Of a DNA stretch of 64,000 nucleotides, positions 33,483 to 41,843 are shown piece after piece (within the stretch, counting starts at the first letter, position 1; every line of letters starts with the position of its first letter). Source of the stretch: Pseudonocardia kujensis (GTDB taxonomy: Bacteria > Actinomycetota > Actinomycetes > Mycobacteriales > Pseudonocardiaceae). Made by a program: the position numbers and the translations under genes. The notes under the pieces are model-generated. The model was not told the origin of the DNA and searched no databases. It saw only the letters and a program-made list of their open reading frames with translations. The DNA lies in assembly GCF_021283305.1 (NCBI RefSeq), contig NZ_JAJSOK010000012.1, positions 79,089 through 143,088 on the forward strand, read 5' to 3'.

Positions 33483-34640
33483 ATGTCCCGTTCCCGTCTC
33501 ACCCGCTGGTCCGCCGCCTCCGTGGCGGCGGCCGCCCTGCTCGTGCTCGCCGGCTGCGGTGGCTCGTCCGCGGGCGATGCGGCAGCGCCCGCCACCTCCG
33601 ACGCCGACCGTGCGGCCTGCGTCGACGCTGCCAACCAGTTCCTCACGCACTGGAACACGCTGCCCACCACGCTGCCCGCCTCCCCACCCGCGCGCTACGC
33701 GAACGTCACCGTGCCGGTACCGCCCGGAAAGAAGATCGCCTATCTCGCGCAGGGCTACCCCGCGGACAAGACCGTGTCCGAGGCCGTCGCCGCCGCGGTG
33801 GCGAAGGTGGGGTGGACCTCGCAGACCTACATCTACGACTCCACTGTCCCGGACCTGCAGGCCAAGTTCCAGACGGCGATCGAGGCCAAGCCGGACTACA
33901 TCGGGCTCTCCGGCTTCCCGGCTGCGGCCATCCAGAAGCAGATCGACGCGGCCAAGGAGGCCGGCATCGGCGTCATCCTCGCGTCCGTCACCGACCACCC
34001 AACCGGCCCTACCGGCCTCGCCGCGACCGTCAACGGGACCGACACGGCCCAGCTGATCGGGCGGATCCACGCGAACAAGGTCCTGTCGGACTCCGGGTGC
34101 AACGCCAAGGTCGCGCTGTTCACGATGGACTACCCGATCCTCAAGGTCACCGATGACGCGTTCCGGACCGCGATCAGCGAGAAGTGCCCGGACTGCACGG
34201 TCAAGATCACCGCGCTGCAGCCGCAGGACCTCGGGACCCCGAGAGTGGCCGCCCAGATGGTCGCCCAACTCGAGTCCGACCCGTCGATCAAGTACGCCTA
34301 CACCGAGATCGGCAACATCGCGAACGGCCTGGCTCAGGCCGTGAAGACGGCGGGTCTGGAGGACGTCCGGATCTTCGGTGAGGTCCCGGACGAGGCGAGC
34401 TACGCCGCGCTGCGCAACCGCACCAACGCCTGGTGGGTCGACCAGTCTTCGCTGACCCAGGGCTACGAGATCACCGACGCAGCCATCCGCATCGCCACGA
34501 CAGGGCAGCCGCAGGCCGACATCGGTGGCTACCCGCTGGCCCTGCTCACCCCGGAGAACGTCCCCGGGGGCACCGGCATCCCGACGATCCCCACGAACCT
34601 GCTCGACCTCTACGCCGCCACTTGGCGCCCCTCCTCGTGA
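33483..34640 (+). CDS. orphan sugar-type ABC binding lipoprotein
   Basis: This is a 385-residue RbsB-like binding lipoprotein with a signal peptide ending in the lipobox VLAGCGG near residue 22. It shares LPTTLPASPPARY, GKKIAYLAQGYPADK, FQTAIEAKPDYI, CPDCTVKI and TNAWWVDQSS with the 14050 and 52312 proteins. No ATPase or permease gene follows. Instead an LLM monooxygenase gene starts 40 bases later. It may deliver a second ligand to the 15347/17041 importer. It has its own promoter with a palindrome. An AAGGAAGAGG-like site precedes the ATG. Confidence 0.9.
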   Translation: MSRSRLTRWSAASVAAAALLVLAGCGGSSAGDAAAPATSDADRAACVDAANQFLTHWNTLPTTLPASPPARYANVTVPVPPGKKIAYLAQGYPADKTVSEAVAAAVAKVGWTSQTYIYDSTVPDLQAKFQTAIEAKPDYIGLSGFPAAAIQKQIDAAKEAGIGVILASVTDHPTGPTGLAATVNGTDTAQLIGRIHANKVLSDSGCNAKVALFTMDYPILKVTDDAFRTAISEKCPDCTVKITALQPQDLGTPRVAAQMVAQLESDPSIKYAYTEIGNIANGLAQAVKTAGLEDVRIFGEVPDEASYAALRNRTNAWWVDQSSLTQGYEITDAAIRIATTGQPQADIGGYPLALLTPENVPGGTGIPTIPTNLLDLYAATWRPSS

Positions 34641-34680
34641 CCGTCCTCCACCTCACCCGACACCGTCCGGAGGCATAACC

Positions 34681-35805
34681 GTGACCGACGCAGCCAGCCT
34701 CTCCTCGCCGATCTTCACCGGTCCCGACCGGCTCAAGCTCGGGGTCTTTCACATGAACTGCACCGGCGGCGCCACGCCGTCGACCGCCGAGGGCGGGATC
34801 AACCCGCTCGAGTGGAGCCAGCAGGTCCGGATCGCGCAGCTCGCCGACCGGGCCGGCTTCGACGCGTTCATCCCGATCGCGCGCTGGCGCGGCTACGGTG
34901 GCCCGTCGAAGTTCAACGACGAGCAGTACGAGGCGATCCCGTGGGCCGCGGCGATCAGCGCCCTGACCGAGCGGATCGCGGTGTTCGCCACCGCGCACGT
35001 CCCGCTGATCCACCCGGTCCGGCTCGCCAAGGAGGTCGCGACGCTCGACCACATCTCGGGCGGCCGCTTCTGCCTCAACGTGGTGGCCGGCTGGAACCAG
35101 CGTGAGCTGGACATGTTCGGCGTCGACCTCATCCCGCACGACGAGCGCTACACCGTGGCGGGGGAGTGGATCCGGTTCCTGGAGAAGCTCTGGGTCGAGA
35201 CCGAGGAGTTCGACTTCGACGGCACGTACTTCCGGTCGAAGGGCGCGCTGAGCGACCCGAAGCCGATCCAGCGCCCTCGAGTGCCGATCATGAGCGCCGG
35301 GTCTAGCCCGGCCGGTGTCGCGTTCGCGGCGGAGTACGCGGACATCTGCTTCGCGGTGGCGGACTCGCCGGAGACCCTGCAGCCGCTGGTCGCGCGGATC
35401 AAGGACGCCGCCGCCGAGCGCGGGCGGACCGTCGAGGTGTGGACCCAGGTCGGCGTGATCTGCGGCGACACCGAGGACGACGTCTCCCGCCAGTACAACC
35501 ACATCGTCCGCGAGCACGGCGACGTCGAGGCCGTCACCAACCAGATGACCATGCTGATGGGCGGTGGTGGGAAGACGCTGGATTTCAAGCTCGACCCCGC
35601 CATGCTCGAGCGCATGATGGCGATGCAGCACTCCTATCAGCTGTTCGGCACGCCGGAACAGATCGTCAAGAAGATGCAGCAGCTGGCGGACCTCGGCGTC
35701 GACGGCATGAGCATGATCTGGCCGGACTACGAGACGGGCATCGCGAGGTTCCGCGACGCGGTGATCCCGCTGGCCGTGCAGGCCGGCCTGCGCTCCGCGG
35801 GCTGA
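34681..35805 (+). CDS. luciferase-like flavin monooxygenase (LLM)
   Basis: This 374-residue protein is a bacterial-luciferase-like TIM barrel that uses reduced flavin and oxygen. Key stretches are KLGVFHMNCTGG, FIPIARWRGYGGPSKFN, ATLDHISGGRFCLNVVAGWNQRELDMFG, HDERYTVAGEWIRFLE and FGTPEQIVKKM. This is the SsuD/SfnG/RutA/DszA branch, whose members cleave C-S or C-N bonds or open rings. The GTG at 34681 has GGAGG seven bases upstream. No dedicated flavin reductase was found nearby; the reductase at 45026 serves iron-sulfur proteins. It is in an operon with a binding protein and a SnoaL-like gene. Confidence 0.91.
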   Translation: MTDAASLSSPIFTGPDRLKLGVFHMNCTGGATPSTAEGGINPLEWSQQVRIAQLADRAGFDAFIPIARWRGYGGPSKFNDEQYEAIPWAAAISALTERIAVFATAHVPLIHPVRLAKEVATLDHISGGRFCLNVVAGWNQRELDMFGVDLIPHDERYTVAGEWIRFLEKLWVETEEFDFDGTYFRSKGALSDPKPIQRPRVPIMSAGSSPAGVAFAAEYADICFAVADSPETLQPLVARIKDAAAERGRTVEVWTQVGVICGDTEDDVSRQYNHIVREHGDVEAVTNQMTMLMGGGGKTLDFKLDPAMLERMMAMQHSYQLFGTPEQIVKKMQQLADLGVDGMSMIWPDYETGIARFRDAVIPLAVQAGLRSAG

Positions 35806-35831
35806 CGGCTCCCCCACCGAAAGGCAGTGCG

Positions 35832-36227
35832 ATGACGCAGAACCCCACCGAGATCGTCGAGGGCTTCTTCGCCGACGTGAACGCCGGCGAGTTCGAGTCC
35901 GCGTTCGGCCGGATGGCCGACGACGCGGAGTTCTGGATCGCCGGCCGCGAATGGTCGGTCGGCGGCACCTACGACCGCGACGGCGTCATGGCGGTGACCG
36001 CCGAGAAGATCGTTCCGGCGCTGGCGGGCCCGCTGAAGATCGCCGTCCTGGGCATCACGGCCCAGGGCGAGCGGGTCGCCGTCGAGACCGAGACAACGGC
36101 ACCGACGAAGTCCGGCGTGCCGTACCAGAACCAGTACCACTTCCTGTTCGTGGTGCGGGACGGCGCGATCGTGCAGGTCAAGGAGTACCAGGACACGTTG
36201 CACGCCAGCCGCGTCATCGGTCCCTGA
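35832..36227 (+). CDS. SnoaL/NTF2-like protein
   Basis: This is a 131-residue cone-shaped NTF2-like protein: TEIVEGFFADVNAGEFESAFGRMADDAEFWIAG, then YDRDGVMAVTAEKI and the C-terminal YHFLFVVRDGAIVQVKEYQDTLHA. The fold includes ketosteroid isomerases, SnoaL cyclases and limonene-epoxide hydrolase. The Asp/His pattern at the end is typical, but the substrate cannot be told. It lies 26 bases after the LLM gene and probably acts on the oxygenation product, for example by isomerisation or hydration. Confidence 0.84.
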   Translation: MTQNPTEIVEGFFADVNAGEFESAFGRMADDAEFWIAGREWSVGGTYDRDGVMAVTAEKIVPALAGPLKIAVLGITAQGERVAVETETTAPTKSGVPYQNQYHFLFVVRDGAIVQVKEYQDTLHASRVIGP

Positions 36228-36390
36228 CCCGCTCGGGAGGACCACTTCCCGCGGTGCTCGGCGTCTTCATCCCCTCGGCTGACCCGGCCCCGGCGGTTCG
36301 GGATCACCACCGTCACCGGCTGGCAGGGGCCGCGTTCGAGCAGACGGGCGTCTCCCCAAGGGAGTAGCACGACCGGGACCAAGGATGTCC

Positions 36391-36697
36391 TGGGCCTGCC
36401 AGCAAGGCCGCCAACACCTACCTCGCCAGGGCGCTGTCCAGCGAGCCGACGGAGCGGGATCCGGTTCTGCGACATCGCCCCGCGCCCGGTCGACACGGCG
36501 CAGCCACGCAGCGCGATGCTGCGGGTGTTGACGCGGAGGGGGCGCTCGCCGCGGCGGTCGGGCGCAGCCAACTGATCGGACGGATGGCGGATCCCGACGA
36601 GATCGCTGCGGCGATCTCCTCCCGCTCGGCGACCACGTGTCGGTCGGCACCCGGACGACGTTGGCGGTCGCCGGCGGGGGGCACTGTGCCGGGGTGA
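36391..36697 (+). pseudogene. C-terminal half of an SDR, frameshifted
   Basis: PASKAANTYLARALSSE (catalytic Lys region without Tyr) is followed in another frame by PRPVDTAQPRSAML, then SQLIGRMADPDEIAAAI and a tail ending near LAVAGGGHCAG. These pieces align with the intact SDR at 44214 (PGAVDTAMPRS, QLIERIAQPEEIAESI). The N-terminal half is gone. Confidence 0.72.
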
Positions 36698-36753
36698 GAA
36701 CGCGGGATAGTCGTGGCTGACGAAGGTTCCGGTGATCGAGAAGGAGGTGCAGG

Positions 36754-37446
36754 GTGGCGAACGAGGCGAAGAGCCTCTACGGGCCGGGTGAAGCGGCCGA
36801 CGACGTCGACTTCAACGAGGAGGTGATCCGGCTGCGCCGCGCCCGCGCGGAACGGGACCGCTTCGGGTTCGGCGAGCGACCGGTCGTCGTGGTCATCGAC
36901 TACCAGGTCGCGTTCACCGAGCCTTCCGGCGCGCGCGTCGAACCGGCCCTGGCCGCGACGAGAAGGTTGATCGAGGTTGCCCGGGACCGGGCCATCCCGG
37001 TCATCTACACGGCCCAGGGATGGGACTCGCTAGAGTCGGCCAGCCCCCGCTGGCAGGCCACCCAGGACCTGAACGGGTTCGTGGGGGATTCCCCGCTGGT
37101 GGCGGTCGACGATCGGATTGCACCCCTGGCGGGTGAACGCCTGATCGTCAAGCCGCACGCGTCCGCGTTCTTCGGAACCGATGTCCACGAGCATCTCTCG
37201 GAGCTGGGCGTCGACACCGTCCTGCTGGCGGGTACCTCGACCAGCGGGTGCGTGCGGGCGACAGCGGTCGACGCCGCGGCCCTCGGCTACCGCGCCGTGC
37301 TCGTCGAAGAGTGCACCTACGATCCCCGCACCTTCTCGCGGGAGGCCGCCCTGTGGGACCTGGCTGACCGCTACGCCGATGTCGTCGCGCTGGCGGAGGC
37401 ACTCGCGTACCTGAGCGAACTGCAGTCCCGTCCGTCGAGGACCTGA
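36754..37446 (+). CDS. isochorismatase-family cysteine amidohydrolase
   Basis: This is a 230-residue isochorismatase-fold hydrolase with a complete Cys triad: Asp in VVIDYQVAF (about residue 49), Lys in LIVKPHASAFFGT (about 132) and Cys in GTSTSGCVRATA (about 165). GTSTSGCVRAT is typical of the N-carbamoylsarcosine amidase/maleamate amidase group, so an amide, ureido or maleamate-type substrate is likely. GTG at 36754 has AAGGAGG six bases upstream. The RutA-like gene starts 35 bases later. In the Rut pathway a RutA product is hydrolysed by RutB of this same superfamily, so the pair may open and then hydrolyse an N-heterocycle or amide. Confidence 0.9.
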   Translation: MANEAKSLYGPGEAADDVDFNEEVIRLRRARAERDRFGFGERPVVVVIDYQVAFTEPSGARVEPALAATRRLIEVARDRAIPVIYTAQGWDSLESASPRWQATQDLNGFVGDSPLVAVDDRIAPLAGERLIVKPHASAFFGTDVHEHLSELGVDTVLLAGTSTSGCVRATAVDAAALGYRAVLVEECTYDPRTFSREAALWDLADRYADVVALAEALAYLSELQSRPSRT

Positions 37447-37481
37447 CCTCCGGCACACTTCTTGCTGAAAGGTGAGACGAG

Positions 37482-38591
37482 ATGGATCTCGGTGTCTTCC
37501 TGCCCGTTGCCAACAACGGCTGGCTGGTGTCGGAGACAGCGCCGCAGTACTTGCCGACCTATGAGCTGAACCGCGAGATCGTTCAGCTCGCCGAGCGGCA
37601 TCGGCTCGACTTCGCCCTCTCCATGGTGAAGTACCGCGGATACGGAGGCCCGACGAAGTACTGGGACCACTCGCTGGAGTCGTTCGCCCTCAACGCCGCC
37701 CTCGCGGCGGTGACGGACCGCATCAGGCTCTACGCCTCGGCCCCGATCCTCGCGATCCCCCCGGCGGTCACGGCTCGGCTGGCCACGACGATCGACTCGG
37801 TGGCGCCCGGCCGTTTCGGGATCAACATCGTGACGGGGTGGCAGGCGGCCGAGTACGAGCAGATGGGCCTGTGGCCCGGTGACGACCACTACCGGCGGCG
37901 CTACGACCACGCAGGTGAGTACGTGAGCATCCTCAGGGAGCTCTTCGAGAGGGGGGTGTCGTCCTTCCGGGGCGACTTCTACTCCTACGACGACTGCCGG
38001 TTGCTTCCCCGACCCAGCGCGGCTGTTCCCGTCGTCGGCGCGGGCCAGAGCGAGCGCGGCATCCGGTTCTGTGCCGAGCACTGCGACTTCAACTTCATCG
38101 CGAGCACCGGGCGCAACGATCCGATGTCCCCGGCGGGCCAGGTCGCCGCGTTGCGGTCCGCCGCGGAGCGAAGCGGTCGCGACGTCGGTGCCTACGCGCT
38201 CGTGATGGTCATCGCCGCGGAGACGGACGACGAGGCGTGGGCGCGCTGGCGGCACTACGAGGAGGGCGTCGACGTCGAAGCCCTGACCTGGCTGACCTCG
38301 CAGTCCTCCCTCGATCAGATCCACAAGGTGGCGAACGGGTCCTCGGTGGACCTGATGAACCGGGCCGCCGCGACGAAGGCGGTCAACCAGGGCCTGGGCG
38401 CTCTGATCGGCTCCTACGAGAACGTAGCCGGGATGCTCGACCAGCTGGCCGCAGTGGAGGGGATCTCGGGGATCATGCTGGTCTTCGACGATTTCATCCG
38501 GGGGCTCGGCGACTTCGGCGAGCGGATCCAGCCCCTGCTGGACTGCCGCAAGGACCGGGTTCCCGCGACCCCGGACACCGGGCAGCGGTAG
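37482..38591 (+). CDS. RutA-like flavin monooxygenase
   Basis: This 369-residue LLM enzyme resembles pyrimidine monooxygenase RutA along its whole length as I remember it: GVFLPVANNGWLVSETAPQY, DFALSMVKYRGYGGPTKYWDHSLESF, GRFGINIVTGWQAAEYEQMGLWPGDDHY, VGAGQSERG and IMLVFDDFIRGLGDFGERIQPL. RutA adds oxygen to uracil through a flavin-N5-peroxide type adduct and opens the ring between N3 and C4. The rest of the rut operon (rutC-G) is absent, so the natural substrate may be another cyclic imide, lactam or heterocycle. It follows the amidohydrolase gene. AAAGGTGAG stands ten bases upstream. Confidence 0.9.
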   Translation: MDLGVFLPVANNGWLVSETAPQYLPTYELNREIVQLAERHRLDFALSMVKYRGYGGPTKYWDHSLESFALNAALAAVTDRIRLYASAPILAIPPAVTARLATTIDSVAPGRFGINIVTGWQAAEYEQMGLWPGDDHYRRRYDHAGEYVSILRELFERGVSSFRGDFYSYDDCRLLPRPSAAVPVVGAGQSERGIRFCAEHCDFNFIASTGRNDPMSPAGQVAALRSAAERSGRDVGAYALVMVIAAETDDEAWARWRHYEEGVDVEALTWLTSQSSLDQIHKVANGSSVDLMNRAAATKAVNQGLGALIGSYENVAGMLDQLAAVEGISGIMLVFDDFIRGLGDFGERIQPLLDCRKDRVPATPDTGQR

Positions 38592-38908
38592 TGCGCGGCG
38601 GAGCCGCATCTGTGCCCCGGTGCCCCGCGGAGCGGGTGGACCGCTTGCGACTGCCGCAGCTGACCGCGGAGCGAAATCAAGGTGTGGCCCCGCGACGCCG
38701 AGGCAAGGCTGGGGCTTCGGTCACCCGCCCTCTGGCCGGTCGCGCAAGTCCGCTTCCGCGACGCGGCCAACACCATCCTGCGCGAGGCCGCGATGTGGTG
38801 GACCTACACCTCACGCTCACCGGAACTCCTCGACGAAGACCTTCCCCGGGAGCGAGCCGCCAGTGCCCTCGACGAGGCCGTTCACGATGCCCTACCGGGG
38901 ATCCACCG
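38592..38908. other. intergenic stretch between convergent genes
   Basis: About 317 bases with an open frame (38682-38936, containing FRDAANTILREAAMWWTYTSRSPELLDED) that resembles no family I can name. It could be a decayed helical-domain gene. No clear terminator hairpin was found. Confidence 0.4.
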
Positions 38909-39751
38909 TCACGTTCGACGACGTCGGAGCTGGTAGAGCCCGTTGGCGCGCAACTCGTCCGCCCGCGCGGCCAGCCCCTCGAGGTCCTCGTCCGCGTCGA
39001 TCCAGAGCCCGGTGAGCGCGTCCCCGCGGCCCCCGGCCAGGAAAAGCGTGGCCTCGACGGCCCGTTCCGGCGTTCTCGCCTGCATCGCTGCGACCTCGTC
39101 CCCCATGTATCTCTGGGTCGCAGGCGAGGCGCTGAACCGGGCCACCATGTCGGTGGCGATCGTGCCCGGGCGCAACGCGAAGACCGCGATCCCGTGCTCG
39201 CCGACCTCCGCCGCCAGCGAGTCCGACAGCCGGACGACCGCGGCCTTGGCGCTCGCATAGGCGCTGTTGTACGGGGTCGCGCGCCCCGCGGTGCCGGAGA
39301 CCATCGAGATGATGCGCCCGCGGCCGCGGGCGATCATCGAAGGTAGGACGGCGGCCGAGCAGACGGCCACACCCAGGACGTTCACGCTGACGTCTCGCCA
39401 CCACCCGCCGAGGTCGCAATCGTGCAGCGGGCCCTGCGACGTGTTCAGGCCGGCGTTGTTGACCAGCACGTCCACCGGGCCGAGCCGCGCCTCGAGGGCT
39501 GCGACGGCCGCGCGCACCGCGGCCTCGTCGACCACGTCCGCCGCGACCCCGGCGACCTGCCCGGCGTCGATCAGCAGCTTCTCAACCTCGACCACTGCAG
39601 TGGCGTCCCGGCCGAGGAACGACACGCGGGCCCCACGCCTGACGGCGCCGTCCACGATGGCCCGTCCGATGCCGCGCGTTCCGCCGGTGACCAGGATGTG
39701 TCGACCGGCCAGAGGGTCCTGCTCCGGCACCTCAGGACTCGCCGAGCACAT
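38909..39751 (-). CDS. SDR oxidoreductase
   Basis: This is a 280-residue short-chain dehydrogenase: ILVTGGTRGIGRAIVDGAV, VDVLVNNAGLN, MVSGTAGRATPYNSAYASAKAAV (catalytic Tyr and Lys present), and ALRPGTIATDM. The C-terminus departs from the family, with FLAGGRGDALTGLWIDADEDLEGLAARADEL in place of the usual GG-containing end. The ATG overlaps the end of the CoA-transferase gene by about 20 bases, so this is the last gene of the long minus-strand operon. Confidence 0.88.
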   Translation of the reverse strand: MCSASPEVPEQDPLAGRHILVTGGTRGIGRAIVDGAVRRGARVSFLGRDATAVVEVEKLLIDAGQVAGVAADVVDEAAVRAAVAALEARLGPVDVLVNNAGLNTSQGPLHDCDLGGWWRDVSVNVLGVAVCSAAVLPSMIARGRGRIISMVSGTAGRATPYNSAYASAKAAVVRLSDSLAAEVGEHGIAVFALRPGTIATDMVARFSASPATQRYMGDEVAAMQARTPERAVEATLFLAGGRGDALTGLWIDADEDLEGLAARADELRANGLYQLRRRRT

Positions 39752-40874
39752 CGTCCGTGTGCTGGCCGAGGGTGGGGGCCGGGGAGGGGTCGGGAAGTGT
39801 GTGCCCGTCGAACAGGAACGGAGCGCGCACGCGGCGGACCCGGCCCTCGGTCGGGTGGTCCTCGATCACGATGCTGCCCGACTTCTGCAGGTGCGGGTCC
39901 TCGAGCAGGTCGTGGAACGAGTGCACCCGGCTGGCCGGGACGTCCAGCTCCTCCATGATCTCGAGCCACTCGTCGGTGGTCCGGGCCTTGAGCTGCTCGG
40001 TGAGGAAGTCGTAGACCTCGTCGATGCGCAGCGACCGTCCGGAGACGGTGGTGTACATCGGGTCGGCGGCGAGATCGTCTCGCCCCAGCCACTTCAGGAA
40101 CGAGATCCAGTGCCTGTCCGTGTACAGCATCACGCCGATGTAGCCGTCGGCAGTGGGGTAGGGCCGCCGCGACGGCGACATGGTGCGGGGATACAGTGGC
40201 GGCCCCTCCGGCGGGTCGAAGGTCAAGCCGCCCAGCTGCTCCACCATGGTGTAGGCGACCATCGTCTCGAACATCGGGATGCGGACCGCGCGGGTCTTCT
40301 GCCCGTTCGTGCGGCCGAGTAGCGCGGCGCAGATCGCCACCGCGGCGTACAGGCCGGCGGTCTTGTCCGCGACGGCGGCGCGGACGTACTCCGGCTGCTC
40401 GCCGCGACCCTGCACCCATGCCATGCCGGAGATCGACTGGGTGGTGTCGTCGTAGGCAGGGCGGTCCTCGTAGGGGCCTGGCCCGTAGCCCACGATCTCG
40501 CAGAGCAGCGCGGAGGACCCGGCCGCGGTCAGGCCCTCCTCGGTGAGCCCGATGCGGCCCGCGGCAGCGGGCCGCATGTTGTGCACGACGGCGTCGTAAC
40601 GGGGGAGGAGGTCGGTGAACCGCTTCCGGTCCTCCGCGTCCTTGAGGTTCAGCAGCACACTGCGCTTGCCGACGTTCAAGCCCAGGAAGATCGGCGTCAT
40701 GCCTTCGTTGCGGCCGCGCATCAGCGAGCGCGTGATGTCGCCCGCGGGGGGCTCCACCTTGTCGACCGTGGCACCTAGCTGCGCCAGCAGGAGCGTGCAG
40801 TACGGGCCCGACATGGTGCCGGTGAGGTCAAGGATGCGCAGCCCCGTGAGGGGCCCGGAGGCGGTGTCACTCAT
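39732..40874 (-). CDS. family III CoA-transferase (CaiB/BaiF)
   Basis: This is a 380-residue family III CoA-transferase. GLRILDLTGTMSGPYCTLLLAQLGATVDKVEPP is the classic N-terminus, and GLNVGKRSVLLNLKD and PAYDDTTQSISGMAWVQG follow. The catalytic Asp is expected in the last or next conserved segment. These enzymes move CoA between carboxylates such as succinyl-CoA and an aromatic acid, activating the substrate for later steps. Lying with a decarboxylase and P450, it may activate an aromatic or dicarboxylic acid. It overlaps the downstream SDR gene. Confidence 0.92.
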   Translation of the reverse strand: MSDTASGPLTGLRILDLTGTMSGPYCTLLLAQLGATVDKVEPPAGDITRSLMRGRNEGMTPIFLGLNVGKRSVLLNLKDAEDRKRFTDLLPRYDAVVHNMRPAAAGRIGLTEEGLTAAGSSALLCEIVGYGPGPYEDRPAYDDTTQSISGMAWVQGRGEQPEYVRAAVADKTAGLYAAVAICAALLGRTNGQKTRAVRIPMFETMVAYTMVEQLGGLTFDPPEGPPLYPRTMSPSRRPYPTADGYIGVMLYTDRHWISFLKWLGRDDLAADPMYTTVSGRSLRIDEVYDFLTEQLKARTTDEWLEIMEELDVPASRVHSFHDLLEDPHLQKSGSIVIEDHPTEGRVRRVRAPFLFDGHTLPDPSPAPTLGQHTDDVLGES

Positions 40875-40908
40875 CAGTTCCTGCTCAGTTCGAGATCTGG
40901 GGCCGTCC

Positions 40909-41784
40909 TCAGTAGTCGGCCGGGGGCTGCCAGACGTCCTTGGCCTGCAGGACGCGCGCGAAGCGGCCGGGCTTGTGGTCGGGCTCGACGATGGCGTGGC
41001 CGTGGCAGAACTCGATGCCCAGGCCTTCGGGCAGCCCGTGGAAGTAGAAGCCGATGGATCCGGACGGTGCGTGCTTGAGCAGGTCGTCTCGCAGTTCGAA
41101 GCCCGATCGTTGGATGATGGCGCGGGCGCGCATGACGTCGTCGAAGGTCTCGGTCTGGAAGCAGAGGTGGTCGACGCGGGGCGGGCCGGGGCGCTGTTGC
41201 AGGACCAGGGAGTGGTGATAGCGGTCGGTGGCGTGGAGGAACACGGAGGTCTCCTCGATCCAGTCCGACTCCCGCAGGCCGAGGACTGCGGTGTAGAAGT
41301 GCAGTGACTTCTTGAAGTCGCCGACCGCGATGGCGGTATGCAGGATGCGCTCCAGCTGGACCCATCTCGGCGCGTTCGGCCACGGAGCGGACAGCATGCC
41401 GCGGAACAGCTCGATGGTGGTGCCGTCAGGGTCGGCCAGGCGCAGCAGCTCTCCGACGCGGTCTTTCGCGACCGGGTCGGTGCTGCGTTCGTGGGGGATG
41501 CCGGCCTCGTCGAGCACGGCCTCGGCCTGCTCGAACGACACGGACCCGTCGAGCTCGAAACCGATGGTCCGCAGGCCGCGGGGCACGCCCTCGTCGGAGC
41601 GGAGCACGACCCAGTGGTGGTCGTTGCCGCTGCCGAGGTAGACGGCCTCGTCGGTCTTCTCGTTGACCTGGAGCTGGACCTCGTGGACGAACATGTCGGT
41701 GGCGACCTGGAGGTCGTCCACCTGCAGGACCACGTAGCCGAGGCGGTGTGCCAACCTCGGGGTGGTCTCGGTGAAGTCGGGCAT
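40909..41784 (-). CDS. extradiol-dioxygenase-like VOC protein
   Basis: This is a 291-residue two-module VOC protein resembling BphC/catechol 2,3-dioxygenases. The N-terminal module starts HRLGYVVLQVDDLQVA. The C-terminal module keeps three candidate Fe(II) ligands: His in RILHTAIAV (near 145), His in VDHLCFQ (near 213) and Glu in GIEFCHGH (near 264). It could cleave a catechol ring in the meta position, with the 29611 hydrolase as a possible follow-up enzyme. The ATG at 41784 has GAGGACCGG-like sequence upstream. It lies between the decarboxylase and CoA-transferase genes, which supports a role in aromatic-acid catabolism. Confidence 0.86.
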   Translation of the reverse strand: MPDFTETTPRLAHRLGYVVLQVDDLQVATDMFVHEVQLQVNEKTDEAVYLGSGNDHHWVVLRSDEGVPRGLRTIGFELDGSVSFEQAEAVLDEAGIPHERSTDPVAKDRVGELLRLADPDGTTIELFRGMLSAPWPNAPRWVQLERILHTAIAVGDFKKSLHFYTAVLGLRESDWIEETSVFLHATDRYHHSLVLQQRPGPPRVDHLCFQTETFDDVMRARAIIQRSGFELRDDLLKHAPSGSIGFYFHGLPEGLGIEFCHGHAIVEPDHKPGRFARVLQAKDVWQPPADY

Positions 41785-41843
41785 GGCCGGTCCTCGTTCC
41801 GTGTCACGCCGGGCCGGTGGTGGGCCGCCCCGGTGAGTCGTTG

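Noticed and set aside
36754..37446. Naming the isochorismatase-family gene rutB
   Set aside because: The GTSTSGCVRAT signature fits the carbamoylsarcosine/maleamate amidase group better, and the other rut genes are missing.
38682..38936. Open frame with a helical-looking stretch as a TetR C-terminal remnant
   Set aside because: I could not match it to any TetR ligand domain with confidence.
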